A stretch of DNA of 14,555 nucleotides from Bacteroidota bacterium (GTDB lineage Bacteria > Bacteroidota > Bacteroidia > Chitinophagales > Saprospiraceae). A model generated the notes under the pieces. It was not told where the DNA came from. It worked only from the letters and a program-made list of their open reading frames with translations, and did not search any database. The stretch lies in assembly GCA_029573365.1 (NCBI GenBank), contig JAKQGD010000378.1:1-14555 (forward strand), read 5' to 3'. A program made the translations under genes and the position numbers. The stretch's first letter is position 1. Every line of letters begins with the position of its first letter. Shown here in pieces: positions 7,901-14,555 of this stretch.

Positions 7901-7985
7901 CACAGGAGTGGGACTCCAGGGCGTAGATGTATTCAGTTTGCCTAATACAAGAAGCCTCGGACTGAGCCTTACAGCTGATTTATAA
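4905..7985 (+). CDS. SusC/RagA-family TonB-dependent outer-membrane transporter
   Basis: This 1026-residue outer-membrane protein imports oligosaccharides using energy from TonB/ExbBD, working with the SusD lipoprotein encoded just downstream. The N-terminus has a basic stretch and a hydrophobic core (about 21-34) ending INAQ, with likely signal cleavage after A37. A carboxypeptidase-regulatory-like domain follows at about 38-112 (VFGTVTSEKDGSPLIGASV ... YIGF). The TonB-box-type segment DEVVVTALGI is at 118-127. The plug spans about 133-262, with the family motifs SLQGRSAG (157-164), YVIDGVPM (195-202) and SVLKGASAAALYGSGAVNGV (236-255). The remainder is the 22-stranded barrel, closing with the aromatic/hydrophobic C-terminal strand after LPNTRSLGLS. 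Length is typical. It follows the NagB/PIG-L fusion by 40 bases and precedes susD by 29, with no clear promoter in either gap, so co-transcription is likely. The substrate is not readable from sequence; neighbours point to a GlcNAc-containing glycan. Confidence 0.96.
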   Translation: MTKIFKQSFSDSRNRTLWPRACVLFLFAVLCSIGINAQSVFGTVTSEKDGSPLIGASVVEKGTNNGTITDIDGAFSLNLSRIPAVLEVSYIGFGTKDVEVTSSGSGIEVILAEGTALDEVVVTALGISREKKGLTYALDEVKAENLTTFKDANVINSLQGRSAGLFIGRSGSGIGGSTRVVLRGNKSTTNNSPLYVIDGVPMNNSNGGEQAGIFGGGIDSGDGISNINPEDIESISVLKGASAAALYGSGAVNGVILVTTKKGKSGTPKIHLSSSYVADSPFGLPEFQTTYGQTAAGDVTSWGAKGTFKDVVGDFLQTGSNFINSVSVSGGTDIAQSYFSYSNTSAKGIVPTNSLGRHNFNFNQSASFLDKKLNLRANVNFVKQDVSNRPASGLYFNPLTGLYLFPRGLDFDNYKNKFEVFNTNRNLSLQNWHADADIQQNPYWIINRNLSDNSRNRVITGLTTSYAFNDWLSLQLRGNMDKSFDNFEQKIYAGTQGTLSHPNGRYAFSKLTNTLLYGDAILGIKKDISDKLTFDANVGVAHNNNQVYSLLTDSGTNGGLNFANEFSLQNIKDPVQGTLREGLSRVKTNSVFASTQFGYDNFLYVDLTGRNDWSSSLPGTSFFYPSVGVSSILTEKMSLGGINYAKVRASYAIVGSGIPAYLNNPIQERHQIVNGQLALTTVGVIPGTELKPEKSKSFEVGVDLRAINNKLSVDLTYYKNNTIDQFIQIAAPAGSGFTSYLVNAGNIQNSGIEGLIGYQILDGSDFKWNASLNFTKNTNKVIDVHPTLDATDAPLFITNEGVNSYRMVLKKGGQFGDIYGVAFDRDAQGRIKIDADGNPVKKDGYFNLGNANPNFMAGLNNEISFKGVNVRFLIDGRFGGKVMSITQSMLDLFGVSQATADARDAGGVTIDGVKADGTAVTKMDAQKYYSAVGGRNGITEAYMYDATNIRLREMSIGFGLPKSVISGRGTIKNVRVNLIGRNLFFISKKAPFDPDLTFSTGVGLQGVDVFSLPNTRSLGLSLTADL

Positions 7986-8014
7986 AATTTAAAAAAAGTC
8001 AAAATCAATTAAAA

Positions 8015-9598
8015 ATGAAATTTAGAATATTAAGCATATTGACATTTTTTGCAGTGTTGGGCTCCTGGATTGCTTTTTCAGGTTGTGACAAGGACTTTGA
8101 AGAATTTAACAAGGATCCCTATGCTGTGACAGAAACAGAATTGGGGGCTGATTACAGACTGATCGGCGAACCCTTTATCAATACCATAAGAAACATCTAT
8201 GTCCAGGGTCCTGCGTGGATTACCCAGTTGCAGCAAAACCTGCTGGGCGATGTGTATTCTGGTTACATGATGCCACCGACACCTTTTGCCGGTAACAGCA
8301 ACAACATGAATTACAATTTTGTAGACGGCTGGAATACCTGGGCCTGGAATCCCGCATACAACGTCATGTCTTCTGCCAAGTTTGTAAAGGAAAAGGCAGG
8401 CGACGACTATCCGGAATTCGTCTCCTGGATGGACATAGTTAAGGTTTCTGCTATGCACAGGCTTTCTGATATGTTTGGCCCTATTATTTATACTGAGTTT
8501 GGAAAGGTGGCAGAGGATGGAACCATTCTGTACGATTGCCAGGAAAAAGTGTATGATCAGTTTTTTAAGGATCTGGACAACGGTGTAGCTGGCCTCACCA
8601 AGTATGCCAATGACAATCCGGGTGCCAAGCCTTTTGCAGCCTTTGACGAGGTGTATGCCGGCGACATTCCTAAATGGATAAAGCTTGCCAATTCACTAAG
8701 GCTCAGACTTGCTGTCAGGATATCAAAGGTAGATCCTGCCAGGGCAAAAAGCGAAGGCGAAAAAGCCCTTTCAAATGCATATGGAGTCATCACCGACAAT
8801 GCTGACAACTTTGTGGTGCGTACAGGTCTGGACCACCCACTAAATGTGATGAGCGGAGCATGGAACGACACCAGAATGGGAGCACCCATGGAATCTATAC
8901 TCAAAGGATACAGCGATCCCAGGATAGGTGTATTTTTCGAACAATCCAAGCAATTTCCGGGAGATTACAAAGGCATCAGACAAGGTATAGCCATCGCCAG
9001 CAAAGGACAATACGAAAACTTCTCAGCACTTAAAAAACTGGGAGATGTACAGCTTATGACGGCTGCTGAAGTCACCTTCCTCAGGGCAGAAGCTGCTCTC
9101 AGAGGCTGGGCAGGTGCCGGCGGCAGTGCAAAGGATCTGTACGAAGCAGGAGTTACAACCTCATTTACCCAGCATGGTGTGGGCGGAGTGTCTGCATATC
9201 TGGCGAATGCTACCTCCACGCCCGTGCCTTATGTTGACCCTGTCAATGCTACAAACAGCGTGGATGCAGGATCACCGTATCTTAGCAAGGCTACTATCGC
9301 CTGGAACGAAGGAGGCAGTTTCGAGCAAAAACTGGAAAAAATCATCACCCAAAAATGGATAGCCATGTTCCCTGACGGTCAGGAAGCCTGGTCAGAATTC
9401 CGAAGGACAGGGTATCCTACGCTCTTCCCGGTGGTGATTAACAACAGCGGGGGTACCATCGATACCGAAAAACAGGTAAAGAGGGTCAAGTTTATAGGCA
9501 ATGAGTACTCGCAAAACCCCAACGGTGTAGCCTCAGGAGTAGCTTGTCTCAAAGGCCCTGATACTGGAGGTACAAACCTCTGGTGGGATGTAGATTGA
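8015..9598 (+). CDS. SusD/RagB-family (SusD-like) nutrient-binding outer-membrane lipoprotein
   Basis: This 527-residue protein is the surface lid of the SusC transporter and captures glycans. The signal peptide ends with a lipobox at FSGC, making C24 the lipidated residue. The following DKDFEE is acidic and resembles the Bacteroidota export signal for surface lipoproteins. Family blocks in order are MHRLSDMFGPIIYTEFG (about 147-163), PKWIKLANSLRLRLAVR (about 220-236), EVTFLRAEAALRGWAG (about 351-366) and TQKWIAMFPDGQEAWSEFRR (about 446-465). These match the SusD-like_2 branch (RagB/SusD lipoproteins often about 500-550 residues long) better than classical SusD. The gene follows susC by 29 bases and is followed by a strong terminator, so it is the last gene of its transcript. 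The ATG at 8015 gives the correct signal peptide. Glycan specificity cannot be assigned. Confidence 0.95.
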   Translation: MKFRILSILTFFAVLGSWIAFSGCDKDFEEFNKDPYAVTETELGADYRLIGEPFINTIRNIYVQGPAWITQLQQNLLGDVYSGYMMPPTPFAGNSNNMNYNFVDGWNTWAWNPAYNVMSSAKFVKEKAGDDYPEFVSWMDIVKVSAMHRLSDMFGPIIYTEFGKVAEDGTILYDCQEKVYDQFFKDLDNGVAGLTKYANDNPGAKPFAAFDEVYAGDIPKWIKLANSLRLRLAVRISKVDPARAKSEGEKALSNAYGVITDNADNFVVRTGLDHPLNVMSGAWNDTRMGAPMESILKGYSDPRIGVFFEQSKQFPGDYKGIRQGIAIASKGQYENFSALKKLGDVQLMTAAEVTFLRAEAALRGWAGAGGSAKDLYEAGVTTSFTQHGVGGVSAYLANATSTPVPYVDPVNATNSVDAGSPYLSKATIAWNEGGSFEQKLEKIITQKWIAMFPDGQEAWSEFRRTGYPTLFPVVINNSGGTIDTEKQVKRVKFIGNEYSQNPNGVASGVACLKGPDTGGTNLWWDVD

Positions 9599-9619
9599 CA
9601 ATGAATTTGGATTAAGAAT

Positions 9620-9685
9620 ACAGGGGGCCAGAAATAAGATTCATGTGGCTTTAATGGATTTAATTTCTGACCCCTGTTTTTTTTT
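9620..9685 (+). terminator. Rho-independent-type terminator after susD
   Basis: The stem arms are ACAGGGGGCCAGAAAT (9620-9635) and ATTTCTGACCCCTGT (9663-9677). They pair almost fully, with one small bulge, and are followed by nine T residues (9677-9685). The loop of about 27 bases is larger than usual, but the G/C-rich lower stem and T-run are strong. It ends the nagB/PIG-L-susC-susD transcript and insulates the next unit. Confidence 0.82.
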
Positions 9686-9699
9686 AATACTCTCGGTAA

Positions 9700-9730
9700 T
9701 TGGTATTTTAATAGACGGATTTTACTTTTG
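9700..9730 (+). promoter_or_regulatory. Promoter of the FG-GAP lipoprotein-PhyH-GH20 operon
   Basis: TTG at 9700-9702 and TACTTTTG at 9723-9730 are 20 bases apart, matching the Bacteroidota -33/-7 consensus (TTG, then TAnnTTTG). The -7 octamer is identical to that of the nagB promoter. The expected transcription start is near 9737, which lies downstream of the first in-frame ATG at 9731 and bears on the start choice for the next gene. No copy of the O1 palindrome is present here. Confidence 0.65.
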
Positions 9731-12700
9731 ATGCAAATAAAACAAATGCATTCCAGGTCTTACATGATGATTTTAGGTCTTGCCGCAGTGGTCTGGGCCT
9801 TTTCCTGCAAAAGGGAAGAAAAACAAATGTTTACCCTGCTGGAAGAAAACAAGACAGGGCTTAACTTTAGAAACATACTGAAAGAAACCGAAAATTTCAA
9901 CATATTCAAGTATCAATATTTTTACAATGGCGGCGGTGTGGCTGTGGCTGATTTTGACAATGATGGAAAACAGGACCTTTTCTTTACAGGAAACATGGTC
10001 AAAAACAGGCTGTTTATCAATGAGGGCGATATGGAATTCAGGGATGTCACCGACGCATCAGGAGTAGCCTCTAATGAAGGATGGTGTACTGGTGCCAATG
10101 CTGTGGACATCAACAACGACGGCTGGATGGATCTTTATGTGTGCAGGGCCGGTTATCCTTTTCCGAAACTGAGAAAAAACCTCCTGCTAATAAATAACAA
10201 AAACCTGACATTTACCGACAAGGCAGCTGATTACGGGCTTGATGACGATTCATACTCCACACATTCTGCTTTTTTTGACTATGACAGAGACGGTGATCTG
10301 GATATGTTTTTACTTAACCACAGTGCTCCGGAATATTCCAAAGGAAGCCTCGAGATATTCAAGCTGAAAAACAAACGCGAACCGGCACTCGAAAGCAAAT
10401 TATACAGAAATGACGGCGGAAAATTTACCATGGTAAACGAAGAAGCGGGCATAAGCGGCAACGTGCTGAGCCTCAGCCTCGGTCTGGGCGTCATCGATAT
10501 CAACAACGACGGTTGGGACGACATCTTTGTGGGAAATGACTTCAATGAATCAGATTACCTGTTTCTCAACAATGGCAATGGAACATTTACAGAGTCTGCC
10601 AAAACTACTTTTGACCATACCTCCATGTTTAGCATGGGATGTGATATAGCGGACATCAACAATGATGGTTTTATGGATCTGGTATCCTTGGATATGTTGC
10701 CGGAAGGTAACTACCTCCAGAAAATGCATCAGGGGGCCGACAACTTCAATAAGATCGACGGCATGATTAAAAATGGTTTTCAACCGCAATTCAGCAAAAA
10801 TGTACTTCAGGTAAACAATGGTGACGGCTCTTTTTCTGAATGTGCCCAAATGTACGGAGTATCCAATACTGACTGGAGCTGGGCTTGTGTGTTTTTTGAT
10901 TTTGACAATGACATGTATCAGGATCTTTTTATATCCAATGGCTACCTTCGTGACCATACAGATATGGATTTTCTCCAGTTTACAGCCGATCAGGTAGTCA
11001 AAGCCGACAAGGGTGACCAACCAGTTTCGTTTGAAGAATACATGGCCAGCATGCCCCCCATTAACCAGCCAAATTATTTCTTTGTCAACAGGCAGGGACA
11101 TAGATTCGAAAACATGGCACCGGTATGGGGTCTCACAAAACCCAGCATATCCCATGGCTCTGCCTATGCCGACCTCGACAATGACGGCGACCTTGATATC
11201 GTGGTGAGCAATGTAGGCGAATATGCCTATGTGTATCAAAACAACAATCCCCGCAAAAACAATTATCTGACCGTCCAACTCAAAGGACCTGAAAACAATA
11301 TAAACGGCGTCGGGGCCAGGGTCAGACTTTACACTGATACCACAGTGCTGACAAGGGATATGCAACCCAGCAGAGGCTTCCTTTCAGGAATGGAAAACAA
11401 GCTTTTTTTTGGCCTCGGAGGCTATAAGGCCATAGATTCCATCGTCGTTAGATGGGCCGACGGCGTAATACAAAGATATGATGCTGATGGCCTTAATAAG
11501 GTAGTGGAAATAACATACAGCAAGGATGCAAAGAAAGGCAGCTTTACTTATAACGCACCACCAGCTCTGTATACACATGTCACTAATTTTCCACCATTTG
11601 AGTACACTCTGGATGAGTTTGATGACTTTAAGGTGCAGGGTTTATTGCCCTATGGACTTACTGACAAAGGCCCCTGCAGTGTTGTGGCTGACTTTAACAA
11701 TGATGGGCGTGAAGACTTTGTTATCACTGGGAACAATGTCACCGTTTCCAGAATATATTTTCAAAACCAGGATGGGAGCTTCAGAGCCGAAAATCTACCC
11801 GTCACAGGCATGGAAATCTCCGATATAAAAGTCCTTCCGGGAACCCGGGGTCCTGACTTGGTCCTGGCCTGTGGCTCCTACAAATACAGTGAATCACATA
11901 AGGACAAAAGCATTTTGGTGCTAAAAAACAATGGATTAGGAAAATTTACCGACATACAAACCATAAAAATGGCCAATGCCAATCCTTCTGCATTGGCACA
12001 CATAGACGTTGATGGTGACGGAAAAAAGGATATTATTGCTGGAGGCACCTGTCATTTCGGTAAATTTCCAGTATCTCAGGCACCATTCATATTAAAAAAT
12101 AAAGGAGGAAACAATTTTTCAGAGCCAGAGCTATCTTCCATAGCTCCGGGTATGGTGACGGATATGGAAACGGCAGACCTTGATGGCGACGGTAAGGATG
12201 AATTGATTATCTGTGGCGAGTGGATGCCGGTGATGGTTTACAATGTTGCCAATGGCAAGCTGACTGATAACACCACAAAATATCTGGGCGGAGCGTATAC
12301 CGGTATGTGGAAAAAACTGGCTGTCGTCCAGGAGGGTAACGGAATCTCTGTCGTAGTAGGAAATCTGGGTCTCAACTCACAACTGACAGCCACACCTGAA
12401 CATCCGATGAAGTTGTTTTATGAAGATTTCGACCAGAATGGCAGTTATGACCCGATTATGGCCTACCATCTTTCGGGAGGACTTTATCCCTTTGCTCCCC
12501 GTGAAGACATGATTAAGCAATTGCCGGTACTCAATAAAAGATTCAACACTTTCAGTCTGTATGCAAAAGCAACGGTTGCTGATCTTCTCGGCGACAACCA
12601 CTATGCCAAAGCAAAGCCACTTGAAATAAACACACTGGAAAGCTCGGTTTTCAGGATTACAGGAGGCAAAACCACGAGGCAGCCACTGCCCACAGAGGCA

Positions 12701-12991
12701 CAGGTCGCACCTGTTTATGCTTTTTCAGAGGGTGGCGACGGCAGTCTTATTTTTGGGGGCAACCAGTCAAAAGTCAGAGTAAAGCTGGGTAGGCTCAACG
12801 GCAACCACGGTATGATTCTCAACAATATTGCGAACAAAATGTCACTGACTCCACCTTTGTTATCCGGTTTTGACGTCAGGGGAGATGTGAGGTCAGTGGC
12901 CCGGGTAAAGACGCCCTCAGGTCCTTTAACCATCTTTGGTGTATATGGTGGCGAAGCGGTTTTTTACAGAAAAAGTTCTGATATTCAATAG
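9731..12991 (+). CDS. Large FG-GAP/VCBS-repeat lipoprotein with ASPIC/UnbV domain (CRTAC1-like)
   Basis: About 1086 residues from the ATG at 9731. The -7 promoter box ends at 9730, so the ATG at 9746 or 9764 may be the real start; all three keep the signal peptide. The hydrophobic stretch MMILGLAAVVWAFSC gives a lipidated C26, followed by KREEK, charged like a surface-export signal. Eleven calcium-loop motifs of FG-GAP/VCBS type (DxNNDGxxD and variants) begin near residues 74, 126, 183, 256, 308, 390, 481, 654, 759, 816 and 899; the one at 390 has Met in place of Gly. An ASPIC/UnbV domain lies at about 510-585 (NNYLTVQL ... NGVGARVRLY ... VVRWADGVIQRY), between a seven-loop block and a four-loop block. 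Such repeats form beta-propellers involved in binding and adhesion. Relatives are often found near Sus loci in Bacteroidota, but I know of no established function. It begins a unit with PhyH and GH20, so a role in surface glycan binding or processing is plausible inference. Confidence 0.9.
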   Translation: MQIKQMHSRSYMMILGLAAVVWAFSCKREEKQMFTLLEENKTGLNFRNILKETENFNIFKYQYFYNGGGVAVADFDNDGKQDLFFTGNMVKNRLFINEGDMEFRDVTDASGVASNEGWCTGANAVDINNDGWMDLYVCRAGYPFPKLRKNLLLINNKNLTFTDKAADYGLDDDSYSTHSAFFDYDRDGDLDMFLLNHSAPEYSKGSLEIFKLKNKREPALESKLYRNDGGKFTMVNEEAGISGNVLSLSLGLGVIDINNDGWDDIFVGNDFNESDYLFLNNGNGTFTESAKTTFDHTSMFSMGCDIADINNDGFMDLVSLDMLPEGNYLQKMHQGADNFNKIDGMIKNGFQPQFSKNVLQVNNGDGSFSECAQMYGVSNTDWSWACVFFDFDNDMYQDLFISNGYLRDHTDMDFLQFTADQVVKADKGDQPVSFEEYMASMPPINQPNYFFVNRQGHRFENMAPVWGLTKPSISHGSAYADLDNDGDLDIVVSNVGEYAYVYQNNNPRKNNYLTVQLKGPENNINGVGARVRLYTDTTVLTRDMQPSRGFLSGMENKLFFGLGGYKAIDSIVVRWADGVIQRYDADGLNKVVEITYSKDAKKGSFTYNAPPALYTHVTNFPPFEYTLDEFDDFKVQGLLPYGLTDKGPCSVVADFNNDGREDFVITGNNVTVSRIYFQNQDGSFRAENLPVTGMEISDIKVLPGTRGPDLVLACGSYKYSESHKDKSILVLKNNGLGKFTDIQTIKMANANPSALAHIDVDGDGKKDIIAGGTCHFGKFPVSQAPFILKNKGGNNFSEPELSSIAPGMVTDMETADLDGDGKDELIICGEWMPVMVYNVANGKLTDNTTKYLGGAYTGMWKKLAVVQEGNGISVVVGNLGLNSQLTATPEHPMKLFYEDFDQNGSYDPIMAYHLSGGLYPFAPREDMIKQLPVLNKRFNTFSLYAKATVADLLGDNHYAKAKPLEINTLESSVFRITGGKTTRQPLPTEAQVAPVYAFSEGGDGSLIFGGNQSKVRVKLGRLNGNHGMILNNIANKMSLTPPLLSGFDVRGDVRSVARVKTPSGPLTIFGVYGGEAVFYRKSSDIQ

Positions 12992-13004
12992 CAAATAAAT
13001 GTGT

Positions 13005-13008
13005 GAGG
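13005..13008 (+). promoter_or_regulatory. Possible ribosome binding site deciding the PhyH start
   Basis: GAGG lies 6 bases before the ATG at 13015. Clear Shine-Dalgarno sequences are scarce elsewhere in this window, so this one favours 13015 over the upstream in-frame GTG at 13003 or the ATG at 13021. Confidence 0.4.
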
Positions 13009-13014
13009 CAAACA

Positions 13015-13761
13015 ATGCAAATGACAAAAAAGGATCAGTTTGACAGGGACGGTTATGTAGCTTTTGAAAACCTGGTATCTTCCGCAGAATTAAAGTTGCT
13101 CAGAGAAATTTACGATGATTTCCTTAGCGGAAAATATGATCTTAAAGGCCTGCGGAGTGACCTTTCGGGCAATAGCCCGGATTCAGGAAAAATCGAAAAG
13201 ACTACACAGATAATGAGGCCATCTTTGGTAGAAGGGCAGCTGGCAGAAACGGCTACATACCAAACAACTCTGCAAAAAGCCCGTGACCTTCTGGGCAATG
13301 ACGTGTCTCTGGATTTTGATATGATGATCAATAAAGCCCCCAACACTGTGACCGGGACTCCCTGGCATCAGGATGCCGCATACTGGCCCGACCTGCCTGA
13401 TAAAAGAGCCGTTTCCTTTTGGATAGCCCTCGATGATGCCGATGCAGAAAACGGTTGTATGATGTACGTGGCGGAAAGCCACAAAATGCCTTTACAGCCG
13501 CATGAGCAGCCGGTGACGGGAGGAGCTTTGCAGTGCAGCATTGGTGGAGACAGCAATATTGTACTTGGTATTTTGACCGCAGGGTCTGCCATTGCCCATC
13601 ATGGGTACACACTTCATGCCGCCTTCGGCAATAAAACGGATGACAGACATCGCAGAGCTTTGATTCTCAATTTCAGGCCAAAGTCCATGATTGACCTGAT
13701 GAGATCTCAGGGATATGACCATCTGGGCCGCCGTGAAAATAAAAACAAAGCCGAAGCATGA
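13015..13761 (+). CDS. Phytanoyl-CoA dioxygenase (PhyH) family Fe(II)/2-oxoglutarate-dependent oxygenase
   Basis: A cytoplasmic protein of about 248 residues with no signal peptide. The iron site is visible: the HxD pair H118 and D120 in PWHQDAAYWP, and a distal histidine in HHGYTLHAAFGN, most likely H201. R213 in RHRRALILNF is placed to bind the 2-oxoglutarate carboxylate, about 12 residues after the distal histidine as in the family. The N-terminal FDRDGYVAFENLVS is the usual start of PhyH proteins. Members hydroxylate lipids, amino acids such as ectoine, and many small metabolites; the substrate here is unknown. The gene follows the FG-GAP lipoprotein gene by 23 bases and its stop overlaps the GH20 start (ATGA), so it is firmly inside the operon. 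An oxygenase is not needed for ordinary GlcNAc catabolism, so a modified sugar or a regulatory or tailoring role is possible (inference). Confidence 0.9.
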   Translation: MQMTKKDQFDRDGYVAFENLVSSAELKLLREIYDDFLSGKYDLKGLRSDLSGNSPDSGKIEKTTQIMRPSLVEGQLAETATYQTTLQKARDLLGNDVSLDFDMMINKAPNTVTGTPWHQDAAYWPDLPDKRAVSFWIALDDADAENGCMMYVAESHKMPLQPHEQPVTGGALQCSIGGDSNIVLGILTAGSAIAHHGYTLHAAFGNKTDDRHRRALILNFRPKSMIDLMRSQGYDHLGRRENKNKAEA

Positions 13762-14555
13762 AAGGTATATGGATGATTTGTTTTTGGTCCCTGTGGATAT
13801 TGACGGGATGTTCAGACCATCAGGGAGCCCCGCTTCTTAAAAACAGTCTGGGCATCATCCCGGCACCAAGGCAGGCCGACACGGATTTTAACCCTTCAAA
13901 GGTTGTGTCTCTGGAAATTTATCTTCCTGATTCATTGATGTCAGGACACCTCAGGCAAATGCTAAAAGCCGTGCCGCAGTCTGCATGGGTTACTTCAGAT
14001 AAGGCAAACGTACAGGTAACACTCGATACTGCCCTGGCTCCGGAAGAGTACAACCTTGAGATTTTATCCGACAATGTCATTATCAGGGCCGGAGGGAAGC
14101 CTGCAGTGCAGTACGCTCTGACAAGCCTCGGGCAGGTGGCAAAACACCGGGGATATCCACTTCCGATATGCAGGATAAACGACAGTCCGAGGTTTAAATA
14201 CAGAGGTATGCACCTGGACGTAGGAAGGCATTTTTTTAGTGTGGAAGATGTTAAAAAGTACCTGGATTACATGGCCACTTATAAATACAACCATTTCCAT
14301 TGGCACCTGACTGAAGACCAGGGATGGCGTATAGAGATTAAAAAGTACCCAAAACTGCAGGAAGTAGCCGCCTTCCGCAAGGAGACACTCATAGGCCACT
14401 ACAACGATCAGCCACATAAATTTGACGGCAAAAAATACGGAGGATTTTACACCCAGGAAGAGGTGCGGGACATCGTCAGCTATGCCACCGAAAGAAACAT
14501 CACGGTGGTTCCCGAAATTGAGATGCCGGGACACTCTCTGGCAGCACTTGCAGCC
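13758..14555 (+). CDS. GH20 beta-N-acetylhexosaminidase lipoprotein, 5' part (truncated by window end)
   Basis: The first 266 codons are present and the frame is open to the last base. The N-terminus MKGIWMICFWSLWILTGC is a lipoprotein signal peptide with lipidated C18. A GH20b-type N-terminal domain spans about 31-143 (LGIIPAPRQ ... AVQYALTSLGQVAKH). The catalytic barrel starts at about 145 with RFKYRGMHLDVGRHFF; R149 is placed to bind the non-reducing sugar. HFHWHLTEDQGWRIEIKKYP (179-198) and VPEIEMPGHS (251-260) are classic GH20 blocks. The catalytic Asp-Glu pair lies beyond the window end, so activity cannot be confirmed. GH20 enzymes release terminal GlcNAc or GalNAc from chito-oligosaccharides and glycoconjugates by substrate-assisted catalysis. 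The start overlaps the PhyH stop as ATGA, indicating translational coupling. As a lipoprotein it probably acts in the periplasm or at the surface, supplying monosaccharide to the MFS permease. Confidence 0.93.
   Translation, partial: MKGIWMICFWSLWILTGCSDHQGAPLLKNSLGIIPAPRQADTDFNPSKVVSLEIYLPDSLMSGHLRQMLKAVPQSAWVTSDKANVQVTLDTALAPEEYNLEILSDNVIIRAGGKPAVQYALTSLGQVAKHRGYPLPICRINDSPRFKYRGMHLDVGRHFFSVEDVKKYLDYMATYKYNHFHWHLTEDQGWRIEIKKYPKLQEVAAFRKETLIGHYNDQPHKFDGKKYGGFYTQEEVRDIVSYATERNITVVPEIEMPGHSLAALAA

Noticed and set aside
10550..11365. Long antisense open frame (271 codons, minus strand) inside the FG-GAP lipoprotein gene
   Set aside because: It mirrors the repeat-coding strand, has no recognisable domain, and the plus-strand frame is clearly coding with eleven FG-GAP motifs.
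12999..13014. GTG at 13003 as the PhyH start
   Set aside because: The GAGG-like site at 13005-13008 lies inside that extension and the family's N-terminal block starts after 13021; the ATG at 13015 is better supported.
14064..14534. Minus-strand open frame of 156 codons at the right end
   Set aside because: It lies fully inside the GH20 gene, whose plus-strand frame carries several diagnostic motifs; the minus frame shows no family signature.

Overview
The window looks like part of a chromosome from a free-living or environmental member of the Bacteroidota. The evidence is a SusC/SusD pair, surface-lipoprotein signal peptides, A-rich leaders mostly without Shine-Dalgarno sequences, and promoters of the phylum-specific type (TTTG about 19 bases before TAnnTTTG). 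The family or genus cannot be fixed from the sequence. No RNA gene, mobile element, CRISPR array or phage feature was seen. The content is a carbohydrate-utilisation locus most consistent with N-acetylglucosamine (GlcNAc)-containing glycans.

Layout. (1) Positions 2-184 (+) hold the last 60 codons of a PLP-dependent Cys/Met-metabolism enzyme, probably unrelated to the rest; it runs tail to tail into the regulator, with 6 bases between the stop codons. (2) Positions 191-2732 (-) hold a sugar-porter MFS permease followed by a LacI-family regulator. (3) Positions 2915-9598 (+) hold a 649-residue glucosamine-6-phosphate deaminase-like protein fused to a PIG-L deacetylase domain, then susC and susD, closed by a strong hairpin/T-run terminator. 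(4) From about 9700 (+) a second unit with its own promoter encodes a large FG-GAP/VCBS + ASPIC/UnbV lipoprotein, a PhyH-type Fe(II)/2-oxoglutarate dioxygenase and a GH20 beta-N-acetylhexosaminidase. The last two overlap by ATGA, and the GH20 gene runs off the window end.

How the parts could work together (inference): GH20, and possibly the FG-GAP lipoprotein, act on or bind GlcNAc glycans at the cell envelope. SusC/SusD import oligosaccharides, the MFS permease takes the monosaccharide across the inner membrane, and the NagB/PIG-L fusion deacetylates and deaminates the amino sugar. A kinase, if needed, is not in the window. The LacI regulator very likely acts through a perfect 16-bp palindrome (2869-2884) sitting on the -33 element and spacer of the fusion gene's promoter. 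A 13/16 copy lies upstream of the regulator's own gene (1334-1349).

Most worth a second look: the operator pair; the deaminase domain, which has Thr where E. coli NagB has active-site Asp141; the possibility that PIG-L substitutes for NagA; and the FG-GAP lipoprotein/PhyH/GH20 operon, where the dioxygenase has no obvious substrate.
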